64,000 nt of DNA, from assembly GCA_047495785.1 (NCBI GenBank), contig JBLDXI010000017.1, positions 868,001 through 932,000 on the forward strand. The letters run 5' to 3'. Origin of the DNA: Lepidodermella squamata (Eukaryota > Gastrotricha). Of the stretch, positions 1 through 11,703 are shown in pieces. A program made the position numbers and the translations under genes. The notes beneath the pieces are model-generated. The model ran no database searches and was not told the DNA's origin. It saw only the letters and a list, made by a program, of their open reading frames with translations. Within the stretch, counting starts at the first letter, position 1; each line of letters opens with the position of its first letter.

Positions 1-1303
1 TGAAATGCAATTTGTACTTCGTCGCTTCAGCTTGCTTCGGGGAGCTCGGCGTGAAGTTAGCAAAAACCAGCTTGAAAGCGAGGCTAGCTATTCTCAGAGA
101 GGCGGGGATGGATTTGAGAATTAGCGAAGCTCAAACTTGTCCTAATTTGACGAATTGCTACGGTTTCGGCTGTGCCAAACTCGAATCTTCAGAAAATGTT
201 GCCCTCGTAGGTGGCTTTGGATCTAATACCAGTAGCGGCTTGGTTCACTGTCGAAACAAGTCAATACGAACGATAAATCTTGTCAATGGCGAATTAAAGA
301 CGGCCAATTCGATTGGTATTGGTGGAGATTTTCTAGGTTCTGCATTTTCATGGAAAAGTATAGTTGCAACTTCCTTGACTATTTACAGACAGAATGCACT
401 GCACCGTTACTGCTCTACCGAATTCGCGTATTTTTGTATTCGGCGGTCGTCGTTCTCCCAACGTTTCTGTGCGTAATTACGGGACAATTTCTGCAGATTC
501 AGAAGTATCTTTTCGGTCAGAAAAACTTCATGAACTGGATCCAAATAACCCAGCTTTACCTCATCCTCGTTTTCGCCATGCGGCATGCAAACTAGACCTG
601 AGTGAGGGTAAAATCAATCGTGGTTCATGGTGATTTAGCTTTAATGTTTTCATTCTGAAGGAGATGAAACTATCTTTACTCACGGCGGTCGCTTCGTCGA
701 TGAGAAGCAGCATGTTTTTTGCGACTCGTGGCTTTTCCATGTCAAGAAATCCGAATGGATAAACCTATGGAGTTCTCACAATGCAATTGCGGGTCGTCAC
801 AGCCACTCCGCTGTATCATCGGGATCTTCAATCTACGTGTTCGGTGGCCTGAATGACAACGAAGAGCCGTTGTCAGACTTGATTAGAATCAAAAGTATAC
901 TTCATTTTTGAATTATCATATCATTATCTTGCCCGGTTTTTCTTCAGTCGGACCTAATTTAGACTTTGAAGCTGCTAAAATGGTCACAACGCCTGAATTG
1001 GAACCTCGTTACGGTCATTCGGCTCATATATACGACGGAAAATTGATAATTGTTGGAGGTATTTGCCCTCTGGCTGCTCCATTTACAAGCAGCGAAATCG
1101 TTGTCATTGACCTCAATTCTGGCTTGGCGAAGAACTTCTCTGCGAAACCATCCCCGATCCCGTTTATGTTTGTCAACCATGGTTCTTGTATCGACGAAAA
1201 CGCTAAGCAGCTAGTCGTATACGGCGGCGGGGCGAATTGCTTCAGTTTTGGAACTCATTTCAACACGATTATGCTGAAAATTCCGTTGATCGATTTATTT
1301 TGA
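1..1303 (+). CDS. TYW4/LCMT2-like kelch domain protein, 3' part (5' end outside window)
   Basis: Partial gene entering from the left edge. Exons read 1-315, 389-601, 661-894 and 948-1303, and all junction phases agree. The product is a chain of kelch-type blades: repeated hydrophobic-GG motifs (VALVGGFG, IFVFGGR, IYVFGGL, LIIVGGI, LVVYGGG) with R-x-x-H-S/A turns (RFRHAA, GRHSHSA, RYGHSA). The C-terminal GGGANCFSFGTHFN strongly resembles the end of tRNA wybutosine-synthesizing protein 4 (LCMT2/TYW4). In that family a leucine-carboxyl-methyltransferase-like domain precedes a kelch propeller and completes wybutosine on tRNA-Phe. Only the propeller is visible, so the methyltransferase half is inferred to lie upstream. 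A different kelch protein is possible. The position of the first exon relative to the window edge is uncertain. Confidence 0.68.
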
Positions 1304-1399
1304 AAAGCCGACGTATAATTTTGCCATTTTTTTCTCAACTAGATTTTTATTAAAAGATTGATGAATTTTATGGAGTATCAGCCCACTTGAATCTTTCCA

Positions 1400-4300
1400 A
1401 TGATGATGCGAGGCAGTATTGTCCTGTGGCTAGGCATTGGCGCTCTAGCCTTTACTATCGACTGGGGCGTATTTTGGCTGCTTTCGATCTTCCTATTATT
1501 CGTCTCATTCATCGGCGGCGTATTATTTGCGATTTATTATATATCGGAAAAACGTATTACTAGTTACCAAAATGCTGAGAACACTTCTGCTTCTTCTACT
1601 TCCGCGTCGTCTTTCATTAGCAGTAGCAACATTCAATTCCAAGGCATTCCAGCTGTTACCAACAACGTTTCGCAGTTGAAGAGCGAAATCGAATCGTTGG
1701 AAACACAGAATGAAGAAATTACGGGAATACCAGAGGTCGACGCCCAGCTTAATTTATGCCTCGAATACCTTGTTCGCGATTACGTGGTACCGTGGTCGAA
1801 AAAGTTGTCGGCTACTAACGATAACCAGGTTTTGGACGAATCGCTGAAAAATAAATTACGAAGTGCCATAACAAATTTTGCGAATCCGCTACGGTCTATA
1901 GACTGGGTCGACTATTTTACGGCGCAATTAGTCGACGATTTCGCGACTCATCTTCATTTGTATCGAATAGCCCTGGAACGCGTGAAAATGCGGCGGTCTA
2001 AACGGAGCCGGATACACGTTGACTCAGCAGAATTAAGGCAGTTGATTGAAACAGCCTTCTTCGAGGCTGAAAGTGAGTTGGGCGAGCCGCATGTGAGTCG
2101 CGAGGCGGTGGCTTGCAACCCCGGTGCGGAAATTTTCTACTTTGAAGGCATCAGCGATTTGATATTGTCTCAAATTGTCAACTCGAATGAGTTCGAATCC
2201 GGGCCTTTCCGGCAACTCAGTCGCAGCGTATTATGCTGGGCTGTTTTCAGGCCAAGTTTGGAGGCTATTGCCAACCCGGATTTGTTCAATCGCACCATAA
2301 TTTGGCTATGCCGAGGCAGTCCTCTTCCAGCTGAACATTTCAACGTGATTGCTCGCACGTCTACTAGCCGCGAAGAAGTAAGCTGCCACCTTAATGCTAA
2401 GAATTTTACTAATATTTTTATAAAAATTTTACACTCTTTTGATTTTTAATGCTTGTTATAGTAGTTTATTGAATTGGAGATGGCTAGCACCCAAGTTAGA
2501 GGTATACCTAGATGTATTCCTAATTGTAATAATCGCTATCTTAATTTTCATTAGCTGATTCATATACGGCAGCTGATATTAGTTTTTCATATTTAGCGAC
2601 GTCTCATGTCATGCATCTCATTAAAAAGCCAATTTATTATGCCTGAGCTGAGCTAATAATCCATTCGGTAGGAGACAAATAAATAGTCCGATTTCAGAAT
2701 TTCCAGCTGCGCGTGGTGATAAAAAAATTGCGTTGCGCTAATCCGCATCTATAATTTTATGAGTAAATAAAATGAGAACGATGTGAAATTACGATTTCTC
2801 CTGAAATTCAGTCGAAATTTTATCAAGTCATTTAAATTAATTAATTAATATTTAATTTAATTATTTTTCAATTTTTAATAATTCTCTAGCTAACGGCCAT
2901 TTTGGAACGGGTCTCATTCGAGCTTTCTCGCTGTCATGCTCTCGATGCTTTGACGGAATCGCACGAGTTAAGAGAGCAATTATCAGCTCTGTATCAACTT
3001 CAGCAGCTATGCGATAGGCGATTATTGGAGCTTCAAAGCCCGAGAATGCGCACCGGTGCCATGGTAGGAACAGATTCCGTCGAAAACCTGGCAGGTAATT
3101 AGCTTGACAGAAAATATTTTTACTAGTACTAATTAAATGTGAAAATTTCTCAGATTTGAGTGATTTGAGTGAGACCTTGAGGACAAAGCCGCCAACTAGT
3201 TCAGTATCAGCATTTGGGCTATCGAGCGTAGCCTCAAGCGAAGGCCTTGATACAATAGAAGGCAACCGACCGTCGAATACCAGTTCCGTGTTTTCTACGC
3301 TGCCTGTCCAGCAGGATCAAATGCTAATCACGATAGAGCCGAATTTGATCAATTTTAACGACATTCTGAACAACCCGAATTTGCTCGACCAGTTCACGGC
3401 TTTTGTCAAAAAGCGAAAAATGTATCAGTATCTTACTTTCTTTCTTAACGCTCAAGGTAAGAGAATGATTTAATCAATTATTATAGGTTAATAGAAAATA
3501 ATTTCCCCCTAGCTTTCGCGACCTCTTTTACCGAAGCTATTCACCGGTTATCAGCCCCAATTCCAGTGCCGGAAATTGACGTTGAAGGGGACTCAAAATC
3601 TGTGTCACTATCGTTGAGTAATGACTCGATATCGATTCTATCAATGTCGGACTCTCGATCACTGCCCGACTCTCGGTCGCCGCCGAACGTTTCAAAATCA
3701 GCCATTCGAAGCTTGGCGCATATGGTCTCTAACAATGCCAGTACTTTATTCGAGAATTACCTCTCACCACGCGCGGATCCGACCCAAAATTTGCGGCTCG
3801 ATGACGCTATGGTGTCGCGAACGTACAACAAAATCGAGAAAACAATCGCGTATTTGCAGCGGCTGGAAAATGAAAGCGTCGATATGCTGCAAACCGTGCC
3901 GACTGATTTGTTTGCCGAGGTTACGGCGGCTGTTTCCCACAAACTGACCAATCGAGCTTTGCCAACGTTTCGGCAAGAGCTTGAGGAGATGATGAAAGCT
4001 GAGCGATCAGCTTCCGGTAGCCGGCCGATTTTCGGTAGCGAAAATTCAATTCTATCATGGAAAAGTGAAGAAAATTTGGAGGATTCCTTGAAACCGCAAT
4101 CCCAATCCTTGCCTGCTAAGCCGAATTATTCTAACAATAACCACATTACAGCTCGAATCATCGACGCTAACAAGGTATGAAATGTGCATTAATTTATACA
4201 CAAAATTTCACATTTTTATTTGCATAAAATCAGGGATGAATAAACCACTATTTTGTATGGATATTCTTATCTATATTTCGATTTTTTTGTATGTATTTTC

Positions 4301-6206
4301 ACTCAAATTTTATTTTTATTTTGGAAATTGATTTACACTGTAGTTATCTGCTGCAAATTCCTACTTGAATATTATATTACCTGGGGTGAGATTTCGATCG
4401 CGATGGAAATTTAGCTCTTACGAATTCGCTTTTTGAGGGAAAAGAAAGGGATTTCAATTGCTTTTTCCCTATGCATGGCTAAATTTTCTCTTACAGCTTT
4501 TAGCGGTCGCTACTTTCAAATCTCACTGAAAATTCTTTGCTGGTCAAGTCATGCCATCTTATTAATCTTTAATTTTAATTTCAGGTGCTCACTAATACCG
4601 AATCATTTGTTGTCTATGTGATTCACGTGTCATCCCTGGTGTACCGGCCATCGATCGACGACTGCGGGCCCGAAGAATTGCATGGTAAGGTCGACGGCCT
4701 GTCTTGGAATACCACGCGGCGTTACAAAGACTTTGCGGAGCTGCATGCCATTGTTAAAGATCGGTATCCTAACGTCTCATCCCGGCTTCACTTCCCGAAA
4801 AAACTGCTCTTCAACAATTTATCCGACGAAGTTATTGCGAAACGAATGCGGGAATTGGGAGATGTGAGTTGAATTTTTCGAAATTTGAAACTAATTAAGG
4901 GGGACTGTTTTGTTTAGTTTTTAGCCGAGTTGCTACTAGAAACAACCTCCGAGGGGGTTTTAGATCGCGAGGCAGCGGCTTCGTTGAAAATGATGTTGTT
5001 GTTGTTTCTTCAACCCGGTCCGTGGGATCGCTGCGGAGATTCGCCTCACTCGCCGGTGGTAACCGAGGTGTCGCAAGCTCCAGACTCGTCAACAGGAAGC
5101 CGGCGATCGACCTCGAGAGCCAGTGCGCCTGAATATGCGCCCGATTCTCATTCGAATAGCAAGTTGTTAAATGGAGCGCATAAAATCGGGCAAATGTTCA
5201 AGGCGATAAGAAACATTCCAGACAAAGTTGACCGTACAGTTGACAAGTTGTTCGCATTTATGGACGTTCCTGAGGAGGCACCTGTTGATCATTCAGCAGG
5301 AGGCGGCGGCAATAGCAATAATTTATACAATAATCATATGAACGACGGTCAAGTGCCGCGATTGACCTCAGATCGAACTTCGGTTTACAAATTTGTGTTG
5401 GACGAAGTCGGTCTGCATCGTAGCGAAAGTTCTCATGCCGGTATAGGCAGTACGGGCTCTCTTCCGTCACCCTCACTCGACCCATCTCTCAACATCCCGA
5501 TGCGAATTTTGCTGAGGTTAGGCCACGAAATATTCGACCTTGACTCGCACGACTCGCTGCGGACGCAGTTTGTCAGTATATTAACGCGGGTTATTGCTTC
5601 CACCCATGGCACGTCCCTGAACAAAAAAATCGTGAGTCAAGTCGATTGGTTGACTAGCCGTGAGCAAGTCGTGACTTATATCAAATCATTTCGCGATCTC
5701 ATGTGGCCGAACGGGCGTACAGCGGCGTCATCACTGGCGGCTGCTGAAGACAGGAACCTGAAGACTCAAGAACAACCCACTCGTCACTCTCATTCTCAAC
5801 ACTGCGCCCGGCTTGTTTGCAAGACTAGGGTATTTTTCCACAAATTTCCCACGCTTTCCTCTTATGTTTTGTCTTTATTTAGATGTGGGGCGTGGTGCCG
5901 GATGAAATTAGAACTGTTTTAAGCGCCGAGGCTTCTCGTGAAGCCGTTGTCGAGTTATTCGAGCTCTTCCAACACCCGACTCTAAACCGGCGGCTAGTTA
6001 TCGTAATATTCGAAGGCCTGCTGAAGCGAATGTACCCGCAGGTGAATTTTGAAGAGGTATTCCGGCGACTGCATGAGAACGCTAAAATTCGTTCGAGTAG
6101 CGATCCTATGATGAAAGGAGGCTCTTTAAAGCAGACAAAGAAGGACCATGTTGTGCCGTCTAATGGCGAAACCTCACAGCAACAGCAATTTTATGACTTA
6201 TCGTAA
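1400..6206 (+). CDS. Sorting nexin with PXA, RGS, PX and nexin-C domains (SNX13/SNX14/SNX25 family)
   Basis: Seven exons (1400-2377, 2890-3094, 3154-3456, 3513-4174, 4585-4863, 4918-5829, 5883-6206) give 1,220 residues with consistent phases. Order: an N-terminal hydrophobic hairpin (about residues 8-47, two membrane segments), a PXA region (about 110-390), an RGS-like region (about 450-560, starting near LLDQFTAFVKKRKMYQYL), a PX domain (about 720-830, with the phosphoinositide-site motif RRYKDFAELH and PKK), and a C-terminal nexin region (about 1,000-1,180). Family members sit in the ER or endosomal membrane and act in lipid-droplet contacts, sterol handling and endosomal sorting. The protein is longer than the usual 900-1,000 residues because of Ser/Asp-rich linkers. 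Which of the three vertebrate paralogues it matches cannot be decided by eye. Possible AATAAA polyadenylation signals lie about 190 bp after the stop. Confidence 0.88.
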
Positions 6207-7619
6207 TTACACTGTGATGATTGTTTGCGTGTTTACGTCAGTGTTACTTATTTTAATTCCAGGAGTTGCGATGAACTGACTGTACTATAAGTTATACTTC
6301 TTTTAAAGTGTAACTATATTTTTGTACTTCTCTTTTGAATATGGCATGTTAGCGGTGAGAACAAGTATGATACCGACGATAAATTGATATTATTAGAAAT
6401 AAAAGAGTTATAATCCATGCGCTGCCTATTCGATATTTTATAATTATCTGGGATTTGCGTAATATTGCGGATTAACAGGTAGCGTCCAGCGCCCTTGGCT
6501 AATCAATTAAGTCTTAATCGTCGAATCGCTCAAGCCCCACGGACAGCGGCGAATAGCTAGAGCGAAATGAATTATAATGAATCCCGAAGTGTACGCGATG
6601 CATTATCTTCCCATTTTTTGCGGTGCGCCACCTAGCATCTTGGCAGAGGGTCGAAGCAAAGAAACGACCCCTTCCGCCCTTATGTCCCTCCATTCTCGAA
6701 CATCCCGACCTGAGTACATCAATTTTGGGCAATCGTGGTGGTTGGGAGTCACAGCTTAATTTCTTTGAGAGATAAATATGGCTTGGTTTCGTACAGACCA
6801 GGCTTGGGGCATAAGCTGTGAACGCCTTAACATAATGACCATTGGATCAGCATTTTGACTATTCAAACTAACATATTGTTAGAAAGCTACTCTGGCTGCA
6901 TAGCCCTTCCATTTCTTCTTCTGAACGCCATTAACTGTTGCTCATTACCAAGCATAATGAGACTGATTTAGAAGTTGGACCCTCTGATCTCTGAGCATTA
7001 CGACCACCGACACGAATTACGATCACCGACCACTTGAGGAGAATATCCACCCATTTCTATGTCATAAATGATAAGTGGTGGCTACGGGTGTATCTATTTG
7101 AATTCGAAATCAAAGTCGAATAGCAATTAGCCAGAGAACGCGAGCTGAAAATTGCCGGGAGCGAAATCGCCTCACCAACTTCAAGGGTGACAGAATCGTC
7201 GAAGCAAAAAAGGCGACGAAGGTATTACCCTGCAATTATAAGCTAAAAGTATTTTGCCTATTTGATATGAATAATTCTTGATAATTTTTATTTAGAACTG
7301 AATTTAATTTTTACTTTGAAGGTCATTTTATATTTGGCGGGATGTCTTTTTCACTTTTCGAAAAAAATCCATGCTTATTTTCAACGCTTTTCACCGCTAT
7401 GCCCACTGCTAGTTCCCATACGTGTGCCACCTCCACACAGCCGCTGAGCCGGCATTAATTTTTAGCATCCCAACATTCATCGTCAATTTTGAACTTCTTA
7501 GTATCACAGTCATATGCCGTTGAGTTTTATTGGATTCAATCTTACATCTTCCCATTAATCGAAACTAAACGAAACTAAAAACGAATAAAATATTATTTAT
7601 AGATTATTTGAGCTAATTC
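6207..7619. other. Intergenic, AT-rich, no supported gene
   Basis: Holds the 3' UTR and polyadenylation region of the sorting nexin and the upstream region of the FKBP8-like gene. Short open frames occur on both strands, but none shows a recognisable domain or splice-supported continuation. No RNA gene was recognised. Confidence 0.5.
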
Positions 7620-8726
7620 ATGGTCGATTCCACTGACACCGATCATGTTAATGATCAGCATAACAACAAATCAAGCAATGGTCCTAAATGGGAGGACATC
7701 CTCGGAAACGGAAAGTTGGTAAAACTTGCTTTAGAGCCAGGCGCTGGCAAACGCCCTAACATGGGAAATGGAGTCGAAGTATCTTATCAACTTTATCCTT
7801 TCGATTCTGCTGACATGGATTATACCGAAGTCTTAAAGAGCGAACCTGCTTTCGAGAAACGTTGCGCTTTTAATTTGGGAGATGGGGAGGCGAATCTGCA
7901 AGCTCTCGAGCTTGGAGTTGCTCTTATGAATGTCGGAGAAAAGGCCGTAATAAAGTGCTTGAATTCAAGATTAGCTCTCGAAGGCGAACCACCAGAATTT
8001 CGCCCGGAAAATATCCCTCCAACTTCTTTCCTCTTTATATTGGTCGAACTGTTACGGGACAACGGGCCTCCCATACCTTGGCTCCAAAGACCTGCGTCAG
8101 AGAGGTTGGAATGCGCCAACAATAAAGTATCTCGAGGGAACGCTTACTGTCGCGCTGGTATTTACCCTTCAGCTATCAACTCTTACTCGGCCGCCCTTCG
8201 TATCGTAGGATATAACACTGAAGTTGAGGAGGGCGAAGAAGAGCCTCCTGAAGAAAGTGCCGAAGCAGAGGTGCGCCTCAAAGCTTATAGTGGGCTGTCT
8301 GCTGCTCATTTTAACGCTGCTTCCTACGACAATGCCTTGCGTTGTTGTGAAGATGCTCTCAGAATAAATCCTTTGACCGTTAAAGTTGTCTTCCGCCGTG
8401 GTCGTTGTCTGTTGCAATTAGGCCGTTTGGAGGAAGCAAAGGAAGCAATTACTACAGCGAAGTCTATGGCATTGCAAAACTCTGAAGGTATAACCCCGGA
8501 GCAGATGCAATTCATGGACAAAGAACTCGCTCGTGTTCGCTCGCTTTTATCGAAAGATCGGAAGCAAGAAGCGGAATTATATCGAAAGATGATTCCCGTA
8601 ACGCCCTTGCCACCTAGTAACAATTATTTAAAGAAATTAATGAATCGCAAACTTGAAATTTTGATTACTATTTTGGCTGTATCGTTTTTAACTCTGATTT
8701 GGGTCGTTTTTAGCAACGCCCTTTGA
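7620..8726 (+). CDS. FKBP8 (FKBP38)-like immunophilin, membrane anchored
   Basis: Single-exon gene of 368 residues. The N-terminal part (about 23-135) starts WEDILGNGKLVKLALEPGAG and has the FKBP8-type shape: divergent FK506-binding domain, LGDGEANLQALELGVALM, then a VGEKAVIK strand. Residues about 155-310 are TPR-like helical pairs (GNAYCRAGIYPSAINSYSAAL; YSGLSAAHFNAASYDNALRCC; VFRRGRCLLQLGRLEEAKEA). A single C-terminal membrane segment (about 346-366, LEILITILAVSFLTLIWVVF) with a very short tail fits the tail-anchored topology of FKBP8 in the outer mitochondrial or ER membrane, where the family acts as co-chaperone and in anti-apoptosis and mitophagy. Isomerase activity is doubtful because the FKBP core is divergent. 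It lies just 128 bp upstream of the first SCCPDH-like gene, in an operon-like arrangement. Confidence 0.85.
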   Translation: MVDSTDTDHVNDQHNNKSSNGPKWEDILGNGKLVKLALEPGAGKRPNMGNGVEVSYQLYPFDSADMDYTEVLKSEPAFEKRCAFNLGDGEANLQALELGVALMNVGEKAVIKCLNSRLALEGEPPEFRPENIPPTSFLFILVELLRDNGPPIPWLQRPASERLECANNKVSRGNAYCRAGIYPSAINSYSAALRIVGYNTEVEEGEEEPPEESAEAEVRLKAYSGLSAAHFNAASYDNALRCCEDALRINPLTVKVVFRRGRCLLQLGRLEEAKEAITTAKSMALQNSEGITPEQMQFMDKELARVRSLLSKDRKQEAELYRKMIPVTPLPPSNNYLKKLMNRKLEILITILAVSFLTLIWVVFSNAL

Positions 8727-8802
8727 TTGTTAGCCTTGAATACTTGGCGATTTAGTGCCTTGCTGCCTTGCATTTTTAAGTGTTGTGTTAACGTTTGCAT
8801 AA

Positions 8803-8843
8803 AATAAATTTATTGCTCACTGACCTCGCGTCTCTGTTTTTAG
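8803..8843 (+). promoter_or_regulatory. AATAAA plus T-rich splice acceptor between two genes
   Basis: An AATAAA hexamer at 8803 is followed about 35 bp later by CTGTTTTTAG, which lies 11 bp before the SCCPDH-like ATG. This is the expected layout where an upstream message is polyadenylated and a downstream one receives a spliced leader. No intron donor is needed, since the downstream gene starts fresh. The trans-splicing interpretation is inference. Confidence 0.4.
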
Positions 8844-8854
8844 ATTTTGTTACC

Positions 8855-10108
8855 ATGTCTCGATTTGATGTAGTGATCTTTGGAGCCAGTGGCTATACCG
8901 GGCAGTATGTGGTTGAACATTTTGCCAAGATAGCTGATGAAGAGAGTGTCACATGGGCTGTCGCCGGTCGATCTGCGAAAAAGTTAGACGACACGCTTCA
9001 GTTCATCGGGTCTGTTACTGGCAAAGATTTGAGCAAAGTCGAGAAAATGATTGCGAATGTGGATGACGATGGAAGTTTGAATGCTATGTGTAAACGAGCC
9101 AGAGTTCTTATAAATGCTGTTGGTCCTTATCGGCTTTGGGGTGACCAGGTGATCCGAGCCGCTGTGGCTAATAATTGCCACCATCTTGACATCTCGGGCG
9201 AGCCGATTTTCCTTGATGGCGCGCATCTTAAGTTTGATGAAGCAGCTAAAAAGTCGCAAGTTTATGTGATTGGCGCAGCTGGGTCTGATTCAATTCCGTC
9301 AGATATGGGTGTCGAATTTATGATGAAAAATGTGAATGGTGATATTAATGGAATTCGTACCTATTTATCCTTCAAAGGGTCCAGAGGTGGAGCTGGTAAT
9401 TATGGAACATGGCATTCGGCTGTTCAAGGTGTTGGAGATGCGAAGCTTTTAGGGCCGATTAGGCGTCAGCTATTCACTGAACCCTTGCCAAAACTGAAAC
9501 ACAAACTCGATCGGAAATCAGTGTTTTACAACGATCGAATCAACAGATGGGCAGTTGTTTTACCTGCTGCAGATCGCTCTGTGGGTAAAAGATCGCAGTA
9601 TTACCATTTTATTAAGGAAAACAAGCGCCCGATTCAGCTGGAAACTTACTTTTGCCTGCGTAGCGTTCTCCAAGTGGCTTGTTTGATCTTGATTGGGATT
9701 GTATTCTTTGTGATGTCTTCGTTTAATTTTGGCAAAAAGTTACTTTTGGATCACCCAGGGCTGTTTTCATTCGGCATTTTCGCGAAAGAAGGCGCTCCGA
9801 GAGACATGGTATTGAAGCGCCGTTATGAATTGGTTTTGGAGGCTGAAGTTCACGACTCGAAAATCGACGATCCGAATGCCCAACATAACGATCCGCCGGC
9901 TCGCCGGGTCGCTTGCAAAGTAAGCGGACCAGATTTCGGATACGTGAACTGCGCTATTTGTGTTGGTCAATGTGCAATGGTTATCCTGAAAGAGTCGGAC
10001 AAATTGCCTCAGGGTGGTGGGGTGTACCCGCCTGGTTTTGCCTTTTCAAAAACCAGCTTGATCGAACGTCTGGAAAAGCATGGGGTTAATTTTGAAATGC
10101 TTACTTGA
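8855..10108 (+). CDS. Saccharopine dehydrogenase-like oxidoreductase (SCCPDH-like), copy A
   Basis: Intronless, 417 residues. Start chosen at MSRFDVVIFGASGYTGQYV, because the same start is conserved in copies B and C and the upstream extension includes the acceptor-like sequence. The N-terminal GASGYTG motif is a Rossmann nucleotide-binding loop. HHLDISGE and a DSIPSDMG motif follow, as in the SCCPDH family. A hydrophobic segment (about residues 270-292) fits the membrane or lipid-droplet association known for this family. The enzymatic substrate of SCCPDH is not established, and it is not the lysine-pathway enzyme itself. First of five tandem paralogues. Among A-C it is the most divergent from the other two at the nucleotide level. 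Confidence 0.88.
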   Translation: MSRFDVVIFGASGYTGQYVVEHFAKIADEESVTWAVAGRSAKKLDDTLQFIGSVTGKDLSKVEKMIANVDDDGSLNAMCKRARVLINAVGPYRLWGDQVIRAAVANNCHHLDISGEPIFLDGAHLKFDEAAKKSQVYVIGAAGSDSIPSDMGVEFMMKNVNGDINGIRTYLSFKGSRGGAGNYGTWHSAVQGVGDAKLLGPIRRQLFTEPLPKLKHKLDRKSVFYNDRINRWAVVLPAADRSVGKRSQYYHFIKENKRPIQLETYFCLRSVLQVACLILIGIVFFVMSSFNFGKKLLLDHPGLFSFGIFAKEGAPRDMVLKRRYELVLEAEVHDSKIDDPNAQHNDPPARRVACKVSGPDFGYVNCAICVGQCAMVILKESDKLPQGGGVYPPGFAFSKTSLIERLEKHGVNFEMLT

Positions 10109-10449
10109 GTGAGTGCGCGCCTTGACCACCATCCTAAAACGTACATGGTCAACTTCCGTTTTCTTTTTTGTTTGTGTTTGGATAAGAACCCGTTCTTGCG
10201 TGGCGTGTCTCAAAAGTAATCTCGCTGATAACAAAACTGACATTGTCTTAATGCATCTACTGCATTTCACGATTTTTCTTTGTCTTGCCATGCCTCAACT
10301 GGTCATTTAAGTGCCACCCTCAATTATATTTTTCAAGAAATAAGTGGCAATGGCTATTTATTTCCGCTACCTTGTTGTTGATCGGTGCAATAATCGAAAT
10401 TGACATGTTATTAATTTATTAATTTAGGGATATTTTAGTAAAATTCGCT

Positions 10450-11703
10450 ATGTCTCGCTTCGATGTTGTAATTTTTGGCGCTAGTGGCTATACTGGTCAA
10501 TATGTCGTTGAACACTTCGCAAAAATCGCCGAAGAGGAGAAAATCACATGGGCTGTCGCCGGTCGTTCAGCGAAAAAACTCGATGAAACGCTCAATTTCA
10601 TTGGATCTGTCACTGGCAAAGATCTGAGCAAGATCGAAAAAATCATCGCGAATGTGGACGATGACGATAGCTTGAACGCCATGTGCAAACGGGCGAAAGT
10701 CCTCATCAATGTAGTCGGACCCTACCGGCTTTGGGGCGACCAGGTTGTCCGGGCTGCCGTCAACAACAGCTGCCACCATCTGGACATTTCTGGCGAAACG
10801 ATTTTCCTGGAAGGCGCCCACCTGAAATTCAACGAAGATGCGAAGAAATCGAAGGTTTACGTTGTTGGAGCGACCGGGGCTGATTCGATTCCATCTGATA
10901 TGGGAATTGAATTTTTGATGAAGAACGTCAAGACTGATATCAATGGGGTGAGTAATTTCCTGTTGCTGAGAGGTGCTGCTGGCGGTGCGGTCAACTACGG
11001 TACTTGGCACTCGGCTGTGAATGGAGTTGGTGATATGAAACTTCTCGGCCCAATCCGCCGTAAGTTGTATACGGAGCCTATTCCGAAACCGAGTTTCAAG
11101 CAGGCTCGTAAGACTGCTTTCTACAACGACCGTATCAAAAGTTGGGCAATTGTTTTCCCCGCAACTGATCGAGCCATTGCAAAATGGTCGCAATACAACC
11201 ACTTCTTGAGCGAAAAGAGGCGTCCAATCCAGGTTGAGACTTATCTATGCCCTGATAGCATATTTCAGGTCATTGGATTGGTGCTGTTCGGTATCGTTTT
11301 CTTCATTTTGTCTTCGTTCAGTTTCGGCAAAAAGCTGCTCCTCAACTACCCTGAGATTTTTTCGCTGGGAATGTTTGCTAAGGAAGGCGCTCCTCGCGAT
11401 GTCGTCCTGAAACGCCGATATGAGTTGATCGTCGAGGGCGAGGCTCATGACTCGAAAATCGACGATCCGAATGCCCAGCATGACGATCCGCCGAAGCGTC
11501 GTGTTGCCTGCAAGGTTTCTGGTCCTGATTTCGGCTACGTCAATTGTGCCATTTGCATTGGCCAATGTGCTATGGTTATCCTGAAAGAGTCGGATAAAAT
11601 GCCACCAGGTGGCGGTGTTTACCCACCTGGTTTCGCCTTTTCGAAGACAAGCCTCATCGAACGTCTGGAAAAGCACGGCGTTCACTTTGAAATGCTGCCT
11701 TGA
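10450..11703 (+). CDS. SCCPDH-like oxidoreductase, copy B
   Basis: Intronless, 417 residues, same architecture as copy A: GASGYTG Rossmann loop at residues 10-16, HHLDISGE near 115, hydrophobic segment near 272-292, and a conserved C-terminus ending HGVHFEMLP. Codon use is more GC-rich at third positions than in copy A. A tract around 10,600-10,880 is almost identical in nucleotides to copy C, while the following region (after the DINGV motif) is much more diverged. This points to gene conversion. Spacing to copy A is 341 bp and contains no recognisable gene. Confidence 0.88.
   Translation: MSRFDVVIFGASGYTGQYVVEHFAKIAEEEKITWAVAGRSAKKLDETLNFIGSVTGKDLSKIEKIIANVDDDDSLNAMCKRAKVLINVVGPYRLWGDQVVRAAVNNSCHHLDISGETIFLEGAHLKFNEDAKKSKVYVVGATGADSIPSDMGIEFLMKNVKTDINGVSNFLLLRGAAGGAVNYGTWHSAVNGVGDMKLLGPIRRKLYTEPIPKPSFKQARKTAFYNDRIKSWAIVFPATDRAIAKWSQYNHFLSEKRRPIQVETYLCPDSIFQVIGLVLFGIVFFILSSFSFGKKLLLNYPEIFSLGMFAKEGAPRDVVLKRRYELIVEGEAHDSKIDDPNAQHDDPPKRRVACKVSGPDFGYVNCAICIGQCAMVILKESDKMPPGGGVYPPGFAFSKTSLIERLEKHGVHFEMLP

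Noticed and set aside
10567-11202. 211-residue minus-strand frame across SCCPDH-like copy B, with a similar one at 12,446-13,066
   Set aside because: Antisense to the conserved sense frame, and both copies carry it because the sense codons are similar.
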